This document shows, piece after piece, positions 15,342 through 24,023 of a DNA stretch of 37,417 nucleotides (positions within the stretch are counted from its first letter, which is position 1; each line of letters starts with the position of its first letter). The translations under genes were made by a program, and so were the position numbers. The stretch comes from an uncultured Tessaracoccus sp. (lineage in GTDB: Bacteria > Actinomycetota > Actinomycetes > Propionibacteriales > Propionibacteriaceae), in assembly GCF_947286155.1 (NCBI RefSeq), contig NZ_CAMYPD010000027.1, forward strand, positions 1-37,417, read 5' to 3'. Below the pieces are notes generated by a model. That model was given only the letters and a program-made list of their open reading frames with translations, was not told where the DNA came from and did no database searches.

Positions 15342-16904
15342 GTGGACACCATGCAACGAGGCAAAGCCATCCTCGAGATGCAGCGCATCACCAAGACATT
15401 CCCAGGTGTAAAAGCACTTGACGAGGTGAGCTTCGAAGTGCAGGAAGGCACCATCCACTCGCTCTGCGGCGAAAACGGTGCTGGAAAGTCCACGTTGATG
15501 AAGGTGCTCTCCGGCGTGTGGCCGTACGGTTCCTACGAAGGCAGCATCATCTTCGACGGCGAAGAGTGCCAGTTCGCTACCATCCGCGATTCCGAGGCTA
15601 AGGGCATCGTCATCATTCACCAGGAGCTCGCGCTCATCCCCGAGCTCTCCATCGCGGAGAACATCTTTCTGGGCAACGAGCGTCGTCGGGGGCTCAGCAT
15701 CGACTGGACGCAGACCCGTCGAGAGGCGAAGCGACTCATGGAAGAGGTGGGGCTCGACGACAACCCCGACACCCCGGTGAAAGAGATCGGCGTCGGCAAA
15801 CAGCAGCTCGTCGAGATCGCGAAAGCGCTCTCCAAAGACGTGCGCCTGCTCATCCTGGACGAGCCGACTTCGGCGCTCAACGAAGAGGAATCGGCGCACC
15901 TGCTGAACCTCATGCGCGCCCAGCGCGAGCGCGGCATTTCGCAGATCATGATCTCGCACAAGCTCAATGAGATCGCGGAGATTTCCGACGACATCACCGT
16001 CATCCGCGACGGCAAAGCCGTCGAAACCATGCACATCACCGACCACCAGGTGGACGAAGACCACGTGATCCGCCTCATGGTGGGCCGCCCCCTCGACAAC
16101 CGCTTCCCCGACCGCGAACCCCACATCGGCAAACCCCTCTTCGAGCTGCGCGACTGGACGGTGCGCCACCCGACCATCCAAGACCGACTCATCTGCAAAG
16201 GCTCGAACATCGAGGTCCGCGCCGGCGAAGTGGTGGGGCTCGCAGGCCTCATGGGCGCCGGCCGCACCGAGCTTGCGCGCTCCGTGTTTGGGCATTCGTA
16301 CGGGGTATTCCAGCATGGCACGGTGCTGATGCACGGCAAGGAAGTCGACACCAGCTCCGTTCCCGCTGCGATCAACGCCGGCATCGCGTACCTGCCCGAG
16401 GACCGCAAGACGCAGGGGCTGAACCTACTCGACGACATCAAAGGCCAGGTCGTGTCATCCAAGCTGAAGAAGGCCTGCCAAGGTGGCATCAGCATCGACT
16501 GGCACCACGTGCGCACCACAGCGCGCCAATACCGCGAAGAGATGCGCATCAAGGCCCCCACCGTCGACACCCCCGTTGCGACGCTGTCGGGCGGAAACAT
16601 GCAAAAGGTAGTGCTGGCGAAGTGGATCTACAGCGACCCAGAGCTGCTGATCCTCGACGAGCCCACGCGCGGCATCGACGTCGGGGCCAAATTCGAGATC
16701 TACCAGCTCATCAACAAGCTTGCGGCGGACGGCAAAGCCGTCATCGTCATCTCCTCCGAGCTGCCCGAGCTGCTCGGCATCACTGATCGCATCTACACCA
16801 TTTTTGAAGGCGCCGTCACCGGTTGCCTCGACACCCAAGACGCCGATCAGGAATCCCTGATGCGCCTCATCAACCCCACCTCGGCACGCCCCGCCACAGT
16901 CTGA
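15342..16904 (+). CDS. Multiple-sugar ABC transporter ATP-binding protein (GguA/XylG type, two ATPase domains)
   Basis: This subunit powers import of monosaccharides such as xylose, arabinose or galactose. The 520-residue product has two fused ATPase domains. The first has Walker A GENGAGKST (43-51), a degenerate signature VGKQQ (151-155) and Walker B LLILDEP (169-175). The second lacks a clear Walker A but has LSGGNMQKVVLAKW and LLILDEPTRGIDVGAK near 405-440. This asymmetry is normal for the family. The GTG start at 15342 has GAGGT 5 nt upstream; the ATG nine bases later is an alternative. The permease follows after 21 nt. Confidence 0.93.
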   Translation: MDTMQRGKAILEMQRITKTFPGVKALDEVSFEVQEGTIHSLCGENGAGKSTLMKVLSGVWPYGSYEGSIIFDGEECQFATIRDSEAKGIVIIHQELALIPELSIAENIFLGNERRRGLSIDWTQTRREAKRLMEEVGLDDNPDTPVKEIGVGKQQLVEIAKALSKDVRLLILDEPTSALNEEESAHLLNLMRAQRERGISQIMISHKLNEIAEISDDITVIRDGKAVETMHITDHQVDEDHVIRLMVGRPLDNRFPDREPHIGKPLFELRDWTVRHPTIQDRLICKGSNIEVRAGEVVGLAGLMGAGRTELARSVFGHSYGVFQHGTVLMHGKEVDTSSVPAAINAGIAYLPEDRKTQGLNLLDDIKGQVVSSKLKKACQGGISIDWHHVRTTARQYREEMRIKAPTVDTPVATLSGGNMQKVVLAKWIYSDPELLILDEPTRGIDVGAKFEIYQLINKLAADGKAVIVISSELPELLGITDRIYTIFEGAVTGCLDTQDADQESLMRLINPTSARPATV

Positions 16905-16925
16905 TTTTGGAGGCATTGCACAACT

Positions 16926-18200
16926 ATGTTGGAGAAGCTCAAGCAACTCATCGGCGGTAACTTCCGCCAGCTCGCCATGGTGGTGGTGTTGCTCCTGGAA
17001 ATTGTGCTGTTCCAAGTGCTCACCGGCGGCACCGTCTTGTCTGCACAGAACCTGCAGAACGTGATCTCGGGCAACGCCTACGTGCTCATCTTGGCGATGG
17101 GCATGGTGCTGGTCATCATCGCCGGGCACATCGATCTCTCCGTCGGATCCGTCGCCGCCGTCGTCGGCATCGTGCTCGCTGTGCTGACCACGTCGATAGG
17201 GCTGCCATGGTGGGTCGGCATCCTGGGCGGGCTCGGCGTCGGCGTGCTCATCGGCTTGTGGCACGGCTTCTGGGTGGCGATCGTCGGGGTGCCCGCGTTC
17301 GTCGTGACCCTGGCGGGCATGCTCATGTTCCGAGGCCTCAACCAGTACATCGGCAATTCCAACTCGATTCCCGTACCTCAAGAAGTGCGCAAGCTGGGCG
17401 CCGGCTACCTAAATTTTTTGCCTCCCATCGAGACGGGCAACTGGATTATTAACTCCCCGACGGTCATCCTCGCCGTGGGCGCGGCACTGCTGTTCACCGC
17501 TTTGAAGATGCGCAGCCGTGCGAAGCTGGTGCGCGCTGGTGCCGAGGTGCCGCCCGCCTGGGCGCACTGGACGCAGATCGTCTTCGCGTGCGCGGTGCTC
17601 CTGGGCCTTGGTTGGGTATTCGCGACGGGGCGCCCCGGCACATCGTTCCCCATCCCTGGCGTGCTGGTGATCGTGCTCTTCCTCTTCTACAACTTCCTGG
17701 CGCGCAACACACCGCTCGGCCGGAGCGTGTACGCCGTCGGCGGTAACCGCACGGCTGCCGCACTCACCGGTATCTCGGTGCGCAAGGTGAATTTCTTCGT
17801 CATGTTCAACTCCTCGGTGCTCGCCGCGATCGCCGGCATGGTGTTCGTCGGCCGTTCCACCGCGTCGACCCCCTTCGACGGCAACATGTGGGAGCTGGAT
17901 GCAATCGCGTCGGTCTTCATTGGCGGAGCGTCCGTGTGGGGCGGCATCGGCACCGTCGGAGGCACGATGGTCGGCGCCCTGGTCATGGCGTTCCTCAACA
18001 ACGGCCTGCAGCTCATGGGTGCCGGCGCGGACTGGACCCAGATGATCAAGGGCCTCGTGCTGCTACTCGCTGTTGCCTTCGACGTCATTTCGAAGCTACA
18101 AGGCAAACCATCCATCATCGGGCATCTCCTCAAGAAGAGACCCGCTACCCAGGGCGAGGCAACCGCCGAGCCCGTCGCCGAGAAGCCCGACGTGGCTTAG
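16926..18200 (+). CDS. Multiple-sugar ABC transporter permease (GguB/XylH type)
   Basis: This is the membrane channel of the importer. The 424-residue product has about ten hydrophobic segments and the family pattern GHIDLSVGSVAAVVGI after the third segment. Near the C-terminal half, YAVGGNRTAAALTGI and the GASVWGGIGTVGGTMVGAL region also mark BPD_transp_2 permeases. A ~30-residue hydrophilic C-terminal tail follows. The order ATPase-permease-binding protein puts the binding protein last, whereas it is often first. Confidence 0.93.
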   Translation: MLEKLKQLIGGNFRQLAMVVVLLLEIVLFQVLTGGTVLSAQNLQNVISGNAYVLILAMGMVLVIIAGHIDLSVGSVAAVVGIVLAVLTTSIGLPWWVGILGGLGVGVLIGLWHGFWVAIVGVPAFVVTLAGMLMFRGLNQYIGNSNSIPVPQEVRKLGAGYLNFLPPIETGNWIINSPTVILAVGAALLFTALKMRSRAKLVRAGAEVPPAWAHWTQIVFACAVLLGLGWVFATGRPGTSFPIPGVLVIVLFLFYNFLARNTPLGRSVYAVGGNRTAAALTGISVRKVNFFVMFNSSVLAAIAGMVFVGRSTASTPFDGNMWELDAIASVFIGGASVWGGIGTVGGTMVGALVMAFLNNGLQLMGAGADWTQMIKGLVLLLAVAFDVISKLQGKPSIIGHLLKKRPATQGEATAEPVAEKPDVA

Positions 18201-18236
18201 GCACATCTACCCGGATCCAACAGAAAGGTACACAAC

Positions 18237-19376
18237 ATGCGGATCCTCAAGTCCATCGCAGCCATCAGCGCGGCTGGCGCCATGGCACTCTCCCTGGCCG
18301 CTTGCGGAGGCGGCAATGCCGGCAACGCAGGCAATGGCGGCAACGGTTCCGACCAGGGCGGGGGCGGCAACGCTGAGAACGTGAAGGTCGGTATCGCGCT
18401 GCCGCAGAAGACCTCGGAGAACTGGGTGGAGGCCGAGGGCTTCTTCCAGGAAACCTGCAAGGAGAAGAAGCTCGACTGCACGCTGCAGTTCGCCAACGGA
18501 GGCGTCGCTGAACAGCAGAACCAGGTAGACGCCATGATCACCTCCGGCGTGAAGGTGCTCATCATTGGCGCTCTCGACGGCACCTCGCTCGGCACTCAGC
18601 TCCAGAAGGCCAAGGACGACGGCATCGCGGTGATCGCCTACGACCGCCTCCTCATGGACACCGAGAACGTCGACAACTACGTCGCCTACGACAGCTACCA
18701 AGTGGGCGTGAAGCAGGGCGAGGCCCTGCTCGAAGGCCTCAAGAAGCAGAAGGGCGACGGCCCCTACACCATCGAGCTCGTCGCTGGTTCCAACGACGAC
18801 TCCAATACGTCGCGATTCTTCGAAGGCGGTATGTCCGTGCTGCAGCCGAAGATCGACGACGGCACCATCACCGTCGGCTCGGGGCAGACGAAGCAGTCGC
18901 AGGCCGCCACCCAGGGCTGGGACCCGAAGAACGCGCAGTCGCGTATGGATGCGATCCTGTCGCAGAACTACCCCGGCGATAAGGTGCCCGACGGTATCCT
19001 CTCCCCCAATGACACGCTCGCTCGCGCGGTGCTGACCTCCGTGCAGCAGGCCGGTAAGGAGCAGCCTGTGGTGACGGGCCAAGACTCCGAGATTGAGTCG
19101 CTGAAGTGGATCATGGAGGGCAAGCAGTACTCCACCATCTCGAAGCCCACACTGCCGCTGGTGCAGACCTCGGTTGATCTCGCCATCAAGCTGGCCTCCG
19201 GCGAGAAGGATCTCAAGGAGCTGAACGGCATTCAGGTGAGCACCGACCAGTCCAACAACAACACGAAGGACGTGCCGTCCTTCCTGCTGGAGCCGATCGT
19301 CGCCACCAAGGAGAATGCGAAAGAGGTGTACAAGGACGAGCCGAAGAAGCTTGAAGCCGTGAACTCGGTGGGCTAA
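18237..19376 (+). CDS. chvE: Sugar-binding lipoprotein (ChvE-like, periplasmic-binding family 4)
   Basis: This is the extracellular sugar receptor of the importer. The 379-residue product has a signal peptide with lipobox LAAC (Cys23), then a Gly/Asn-rich linker of about 25 residues. The fold begins VKVGIALPQKTSENW, continues with VKVLIIGALDGTSLGTQLQKA, and has YDRLLMDTENVDNYVAYDSY, all typical of ChvE/XylF-type proteins. A pentose or galactose substrate is likely, but the exact sugar is inference. AGAAAGG precedes the ATG, and a terminator follows the stop. Confidence 0.92.
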   Translation: MRILKSIAAISAAGAMALSLAACGGGNAGNAGNGGNGSDQGGGGNAENVKVGIALPQKTSENWVEAEGFFQETCKEKKLDCTLQFANGGVAEQQNQVDAMITSGVKVLIIGALDGTSLGTQLQKAKDDGIAVIAYDRLLMDTENVDNYVAYDSYQVGVKQGEALLEGLKKQKGDGPYTIELVAGSNDDSNTSRFFEGGMSVLQPKIDDGTITVGSGQTKQSQAATQGWDPKNAQSRMDAILSQNYPGDKVPDGILSPNDTLARAVLTSVQQAGKEQPVVTGQDSEIESLKWIMEGKQYSTISKPTLPLVQTSVDLAIKLASGEKDLKELNGIQVSTDQSNNNTKDVPSFLLEPIVATKENAKEVYKDEPKKLEAVNSVG

Positions 19377-19397
19377 TTCGTCGCTTCCTGCACATCG

Positions 19398-19429
19398 GTG
19401 GGGCTGGGGCCTGCGGGCCTCGGCCCCAC
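19398..19429 (+). terminator. Terminator after the sugar importer
   Basis: GTGGGGC (19398..19404) pairs with GCCCCAC (19423..19429), and the inner GGCC/GGCC extends the stem. The sequence TTGTTT follows at once. It closes the three-gene sugar operon. Confidence 0.8.
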
Positions 19430-19462
19430 TTGTTTGCGCGTCGCGTTCGTTACAGTGTGGGA

Positions 19463-20437
19463 ATGCACTTGGAGGAGATACCCCTCACCACGCCGTTGGA
19501 GCGAGCACCTCGTCGGCTCCTGGTAGAAACCGATCAGGGACGTGTCTTTTTCGAGTACCGAACCGGTAACGATCGAAACCTCTTCATCGCATACCTCCCG
19601 AGCGGCCGGAAACGCGATGCGTGGGGTTTTCCGCGCACGCAGACGGTGCGTCAGGCGGTGGCGGCAGCGGCGGGGTTGCGGCCCTTGCGTGCCTTTGCAG
19701 TGGAGCAAGGGATCATCGTCGCCAAGACCAATCACGCACGCCAGGTGCTGAACCTCATCCCCTTCATCATCGGTGGGGCGCTGGCGATCGTCGGCATTGC
19801 GTGGGAGTCCCTCGGTTTTCTGCGGTTTCTCATCATGGGTATCGGCGTTGCCGCGGTGGTGATTGGCTACGACGCGGCGAAGAAGGGAAACTATTCGCGC
19901 TCCTGGGTGGTTCGCCAGGGGAAGAACGACGAGATCACCACCGCCGAGCAGTTCGAACTGCCCGCGCTACCGCAGGCGGTGGACGTCGACGATGTGAAGG
20001 CCGAATACGGCAGGCTACTCAGCGACGTGGTGTACCGCATCGAATGCCCCGCGCTGTTTGATCCGCACGAGCCCACGTCGAAGGCCTTCACGCTGGCGCT
20101 CCTCCAGTGGGACAACAATGACGGCATGCTGAGCGACGAGGAGCGTCGCGCACTCGCTATTCAGGTGCGCTCCACATTCGACGCAGCCCGTGCCAACGCT
20201 GAGCGCATCGGGATGGAGCACATTCCCGATGCGTCTCGGGAGAGGGCTGGCACCGCGCTCAAGGCGGCACGGCTGGCTGCGGACCAATCGGCCACCGACG
20301 CGGAACGTGCCGCTGCGCTGGACCGCGCCGTCGCCATCCTCGACGAATTGGCGCTCTACTACCTTCCCTCTGGCGCGCAGGCTCGCAAGGCCATCACCGG
20401 ACGCGCTCCGCTCCAGCTGCCTGGAAGGAGGGCGTGA
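19463..20437 (+). CDS. Membrane protein of unknown function, first of a tandem paralogue pair
   Basis: The 324-residue product has a soluble N-terminus of about 94 residues, two adjacent hydrophobic helices (95-114 and 118-136) and a ~185-residue C-terminal region rich in Ala and charged residues, probably helical. The C-terminal region (YRIECPALFD, then ANAERIGMEHIP, ending ILDELALYYLP) recurs in the next gene, so the two arose by duplication. I do not recognise the family. The -10-like TACAGT (19451..19456) stands 6 nt before the ATG, which suggests a leaderless mRNA. Its TGA overlaps the next ATG. Confidence 0.75.
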   Translation: MHLEEIPLTTPLERAPRRLLVETDQGRVFFEYRTGNDRNLFIAYLPSGRKRDAWGFPRTQTVRQAVAAAAGLRPLRAFAVEQGIIVAKTNHARQVLNLIPFIIGGALAIVGIAWESLGFLRFLIMGIGVAAVVIGYDAAKKGNYSRSWVVRQGKNDEITTAEQFELPALPQAVDVDDVKAEYGRLLSDVVYRIECPALFDPHEPTSKAFTLALLQWDNNDGMLSDEERRALAIQVRSTFDAARANAERIGMEHIPDASRERAGTALKAARLAADQSATDAERAAALDRAVAILDELALYYLPSGAQARKAITGRAPLQLPGRRA

Positions 20438-21471
20438 TGGTCGACACCTGGCAGCTCATCCCGGTGCATGCAACGTGGGGAGAGTTCGAGCCCGGCTTCT
20501 GCCTGCTCTACACCAACGTCGACGCCATCGTCGTGGATGCTCAAAGAGACTATGACGTAGGCCGTTGGACTGACAACGACGTCAAGCTGGTGATGCAACG
20601 CACCAACGGCGCGCGCTTTACGGAGGATGTGAAGCCCAGCGAAACCATCGGCAAGACCGGTACGGAGCTGCTCTTAGACGATGGGACAGACGACGATGCT
20701 GTCCGGGCGTTGGCTATCCCGACGGTGATCTGGAGTGAAGACAAGCTCTTTTCGACACGCAACCTCGTCGTGTTGTTGGCCACCACGCTCACCATCACAC
20801 TCGCAATGGCCATCGTTCCTAAATCCATGTTCTACTTCGTTTTCCTGGCCGGCGGCGGGGTGGGTGAGTCGATTCGTCGGTTCTGGAAATCGCGCAACCA
20901 CGCGCAGATCATGGCACCAGACAAGCTGGGCATCACGATGGAGACCATCCACCCCTACGCGATCACCCTCGAGCAGGGCAAGCTGTGGGTGCCGCCGTCG
21001 GCGAATGCAGACCGTCGTCAGCTGGTGTTCCAACGCGTCAATGCCATCCGCACGCACTACTTGGAACTGCGCGAAGACATCGCCTACCGGATCGAGTGCT
21101 CGGCACTGTTCGACCAGGCCGTGCCCGCGACGGCGGAATTCGAGGCTGCGCTCGTGGCGTTCGACGACGCCACCGACGCCACAGATACTGACCAGCTCGA
21201 CGCGCTCGCTTCGGATGTGGAGGTGAGCTTCAACGTCGCCCAGGCGAACGCTGAGCGGCTCGGTTTTGAGCATCTGCCTGAGCAGGCTCGCTCGGATGCC
21301 CGACGGGCAGGCAAGGCCGCGCGCCTCGCGGCCGGGGCCACGACGGAGGGCGAGCGTCAGGCGTCGCTCACCCAGGTCAAGCGCATTCTTGACTCGCTGG
21401 CGCTCTACTACCTGCCCACACTCGACGAACGCCTCGCCATCGAAGCCGGGCCGAGCGGCGGTCAACCGTGA
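20437..21471 (+). CDS. Membrane protein of unknown function, second of a tandem paralogue pair
   Basis: The 344-residue product has the same plan as the gene before it: a ~105-residue N-terminus, two hydrophobic segments (108-127 and 131-143) and a helical C-terminal region with YRIECSALFD, ANAERLGFEHLP, KAARLAAG and ILDSLALYYLP. The N-terminal halves differ, so the pair may be functionally distinct partners. The ATG at 20437 overlaps the previous stop (TGATG) and has GGAAGGAGG before it. A palindromic repeat begins 3 nt after its stop. Function unknown. Confidence 0.75.
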   Translation: MVDTWQLIPVHATWGEFEPGFCLLYTNVDAIVVDAQRDYDVGRWTDNDVKLVMQRTNGARFTEDVKPSETIGKTGTELLLDDGTDDDAVRALAIPTVIWSEDKLFSTRNLVVLLATTLTITLAMAIVPKSMFYFVFLAGGGVGESIRRFWKSRNHAQIMAPDKLGITMETIHPYAITLEQGKLWVPPSANADRRQLVFQRVNAIRTHYLELREDIAYRIECSALFDQAVPATAEFEAALVAFDDATDATDTDQLDALASDVEVSFNVAQANAERLGFEHLPEQARSDARRAGKAARLAAGATTEGERQASLTQVKRILDSLALYYLPTLDERLAIEAGPSGGQP

Positions 21472-21473
21472 TG

Positions 21474-21513
21474 GTGTGAGATCTATTGCGGGTTTCCGCA
21501 ACAAATCTCACAC
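21474..21513. repeat. 40-nt palindromic repeat, copy 1
   Basis: The left arm GTGTGAGATCTATTGCGG (21474..21491) pairs with CCGCAACAAATCTCACAC (21496..21513) around loop GTTT, with two mismatches in 18 pairs. It matches copy 2 at 39 of 40 positions in the same orientation. It begins 3 nt after the stop of the plus-strand membrane gene, and its right arm supplies the TGA stop (21510..21508) of the minus-strand nuclease-like gene. It could terminate both converging genes. Confidence 0.9.
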
Positions 21514-22416
21514 GTTGAGGCATCTGCAGTACACCCGCGCCCTCTTGCCACCCCACCCGCCCAGTTGCAATCCGCGGGCTACTTGCTGCGCGCTCGTGCA
21601 CGCGTCGACGACGACCTGCTGCCACCCGAAGCGCACGGTGCGCTCGTCGCGGTCGAGCATGTGTTCGTTGTCGCGGTGGTAGTCGTGGGCTTTGTCACGG
21701 TGGTAGCGGCCACCGTCGAGTTCGACGATGAGCGCGTAGTCGTCGTACACGTTGTCGACGCGTCCCCCACTGCGACGCTGCCGCCTCGCCGGGGCCGGGA
21801 GCCCATGCCGGCGCAACACGTTGCGCTGGAACAGATACTCCAGCACGCTCTCGATGCCGGCTCCCGCGCTGGAGCACAGCTCGACGATGAGCGCACGGTG
21901 GCGCTGCCGGGCGCGTTGACGCAAGCGATTGAGGAGGCGCTGCCGGGTGGTGAACCCGTCGGCTAATGCACGCGTGAGCAGGGCAATGGCGGGGACTTCC
22001 GGGCGAATGTCGGCGGTGTCGAGCATGGTGTCCTCGACGGTGGTGATGGCCGGGGTACCCCGCGAGGCCCGGGTGCCCCGTCGGAAGCGAATCCGGTAGG
22101 GCCCGAGCTGGAACTCCCGCCTCGCATGGGCCACCCAAATCACGATCTCCTTGGGCTCATCCTCGATGATGCCGCGCACGAACGCTGCGGCTTCCATGCC
22201 CGCTACCGCGCCATCGCCTCCGACGAGCAACCCCGCCCACAGCGCGCTCGTCCAGGTGAGCGGCGCCGTCAGGTATACGCCTGGTGCGCAGCGCTGCCAC
22301 CGACGCGTGAGACGCATGATCTGCCCGCGCGAGTACCCCATGCCGGTGAGCTGGCGGCTGCTGATCACGCCCGCTTGTTGGCGGAGGATTCGCTCGAGTT
22401 CTTGCGCTGCTCCCAT
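21508..22416 (-). CDS. AbiEi-type N-domain / DUF559 (Vsr-like) putative nuclease
   Basis: The 302-residue product starts with a winged-helix segment like that of AbiEi antitoxins (ELERILRQQAGVISSRQLTGMG, then RCAPGVYL, residues ~6-50). The C-terminal ~110 residues look like a DUF559/Vsr-type PD-(D/E)xK fold. Candidate residues are E189/E193, D221 (GGRVD), E232-x-D234 in IVELDGGRYH, and D249. This pairing is frequent in actinobacteria, often without an AbiEii toxin, and none is adjacent here. I prefer the ATG at 22416, with AGGA upstream; 22446 is the alternative. Function is unproven; defence or DNA repair are guesses. The gene is framed by two 40-nt palindromes. Confidence 0.75.
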   Translation of the reverse strand: MGAAQELERILRQQAGVISSRQLTGMGYSRGQIMRLTRRWQRCAPGVYLTAPLTWTSALWAGLLVGGDGAVAGMEAAAFVRGIIEDEPKEIVIWVAHARREFQLGPYRIRFRRGTRASRGTPAITTVEDTMLDTADIRPEVPAIALLTRALADGFTTRQRLLNRLRQRARQRHRALIVELCSSAGAGIESVLEYLFQRNVLRRHGLPAPARRQRRSGGRVDNVYDDYALIVELDGGRYHRDKAHDYHRDNEHMLDRDERTVRFGWQQVVVDACTSAQQVARGLQLGGWGGKRARVYCRCLNV

Positions 22417-22474
22417 TCCACGATCCTGGCGCACGCAGGAGGCCATGCGAAAGGGGATGTGGATAACTCACAAT

Positions 22475-22514
22475 GTGTGAGATCTATTGCGGGTTTCCGC
22501 AACAGATCTCACAC
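22475..22514. repeat. 40-nt palindromic repeat, copy 2
   Basis: The left arm GTGTGAGATCTATTGCGG (22475..22492) and right arm CCGCAACAGATCTCACAC (22497..22514) form an 18-pair stem with one mismatch and a GTTT loop. It lies exactly 1001 nt after copy 1 in the same orientation, between the gltX stop (18 nt away) and the 5' end of the DUF559 gene. It could serve as the gltX terminator. Confidence 0.9.
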
Positions 22515-22532
22515 TATGAGGGCTGTGAGGCG

Positions 22533-23984
22533 CTACAGCTCGGCGCGGAGGGCGCGCAGGCGGCGGACAGATTCGTCGCGGCCGAGGATCTCCATCGACT
22601 CGAACAGCGGCGGCGACACCTTCTTGCCAGAGATCGCCACCCGCAGCGGGCCGAACGCGAACTTCGGCTTGATGCCCATGCCATCGCACAGACGTTCGCG
22701 CAGCGCAGCCTGGATCGCGGCGGCTTCCATGGGCACCGATTCCATCACCGCGAGCGCCTGGTCGAGCACCTCGGCCGCGTCCTCCTTCAGCGTGGCGCGG
22801 GCGTCGTCGGCAATCTGGACATCGTTCGAGAACAAGTAGTCGAGCTGCGGCAGCGCACCGGAGAGCGTCACCAAACGCTCCTGAATGATGGGCACGGCCT
22901 GGCGCAGCACGTCAAGGCTCATGTGCTCCTCCCACTGCCCGTATTCCTTCGCCCATGCGACGATGCGCTGGGTGAGTTCGTCGGCGCTCAGCGAGCGGAT
23001 GTAGTGGCCGTTCAACCAATCGAGTTTCTGGAGGTCGAAGATGGGCCCGACGGTGTGCACCTTGCTCCAGGAGAACTCGGCCACGAACTCGTCGAAGGTC
23101 TTCACCTCGGATTCCTCGTCGCCGGCATAGCCGAGCAACTGCAGGAAGTTACGTACCGCCTCCGGCAGGTAGCCCTGTTCCTTGAACCACATGAGCCGCG
23201 CGGCAGGGTTCTTGCGCTTCGAGATCTTCGACTTGTCGGTGTTGCGCAGCAGCGGCATGTGCGCGAACTGCGGCACTTCCCAGCCTAGCCACTGGTAGAG
23301 CAGCACATGCTTTGGCGTCGACGAAATCCACTCCTCGCCGCGCACGACGGTGTTGATGCCCATCAGGTGATCGTCCACGACGACGGCCATGTGGTAGGTG
23401 GGGAACCCGTCGGTTTTCAAGATCACCTGGTCGTCGGGGCGGGGCGCCTTCACTTCGCCGCGGATGAGGTCGTCGAAGGTGAGGGGGACGTCGTCGGGGA
23501 TGAGCATGCGTACCACCGGCGTCTCAGAAAAGCCGGGCAGGGCGGCGCGTTCTTCCTTCGATTTGCCGTGGCAGAGCCTGTCGTAGCCGGTGACCGACTG
23601 CTTGCTCTTGGCCTGCTCGTCGCGCATCTCCTTCAGCCGCTCGGGCGAGCACCAGCAGTAGTAGGCGTGGCCGTCGGCGATGAGCTGCTCGACGTAGGGC
23701 CGGTAGGTCTCCAGCCGCTCGGACTGCCGATACGGGGCGAACTCTCCGCCGACGTGCGGGCCCTCGTCAGGCTGCAACCCAAGCCACTCCAGCGAATCGT
23801 AGATCTGCTGCTCGCTGCCTTCGGCGAGGCGGGCCTGGTCGGTGTCTTCGATGCGGAGCACGAACTGGCCCCCGGTCTTCCTGGCCCACGCGAGGTCGAA
23901 CAGCGCCATGAAGGCGGTGCCGACGTGGGGGTCTCCGGTGGGCGATGGGGCGACGCGGGTGCGGGCAGGCGTGATCTCAGACAT
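22533..23984 (-). CDS. gltX: Glutamyl-tRNA synthetase
   Basis: This enzyme charges tRNA-Glu with glutamate in the cytoplasm. The 483-residue class I synthetase shows the HIGH-type motif in PSPTGDPHVGTA (13-24), RIEDTDQ (44-50), the zinc-region remnant CWCSPE (110-115) and the KMSKS-type KISKR (253-257). The C-terminal anticodon-binding cage contains LRVAISGKKVSPPLFESMEILG. A TAGGCT -10 lies 9 nt before the ATG, so the leader is very short. A cognate GlnRS gene is 2 kb away, so this enzyme may be discriminating rather than charging tRNA-Gln too; that is inference. Confidence 0.96.
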   Translation of the reverse strand: MSEITPARTRVAPSPTGDPHVGTAFMALFDLAWARKTGGQFVLRIEDTDQARLAEGSEQQIYDSLEWLGLQPDEGPHVGGEFAPYRQSERLETYRPYVEQLIADGHAYYCWCSPERLKEMRDEQAKSKQSVTGYDRLCHGKSKEERAALPGFSETPVVRMLIPDDVPLTFDDLIRGEVKAPRPDDQVILKTDGFPTYHMAVVVDDHLMGINTVVRGEEWISSTPKHVLLYQWLGWEVPQFAHMPLLRNTDKSKISKRKNPAARLMWFKEQGYLPEAVRNFLQLLGYAGDEESEVKTFDEFVAEFSWSKVHTVGPIFDLQKLDWLNGHYIRSLSADELTQRIVAWAKEYGQWEEHMSLDVLRQAVPIIQERLVTLSGALPQLDYLFSNDVQIADDARATLKEDAAEVLDQALAVMESVPMEAAAIQAALRERLCDGMGIKPKFAFGPLRVAISGKKVSPPLFESMEILGRDESVRRLRALRAEL

Positions 23985-24023
23985 AGTGCAGCCAGCCTAT
24001 CGCCTGCTGCGCAATGAGCGCGC

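Noticed and set aside
15327..16334. Minus-strand frame opposite the sugar ATPase
   Set aside because: Shadow frame; its translation has the same low-information composition as other antisense frames here.
21508..22416. Complete AbiE-type toxin-antitoxin pair
   Set aside because: Only the AbiEi-like N-domain is seen, fused to DUF559; no AbiEii toxin gene is adjacent (gltX and the membrane paralogues flank it).
21474..22514. CRISPR-like array
   Set aside because: Only two repeat copies 1 kb apart with a gene between them, no spacers and no cas genes.
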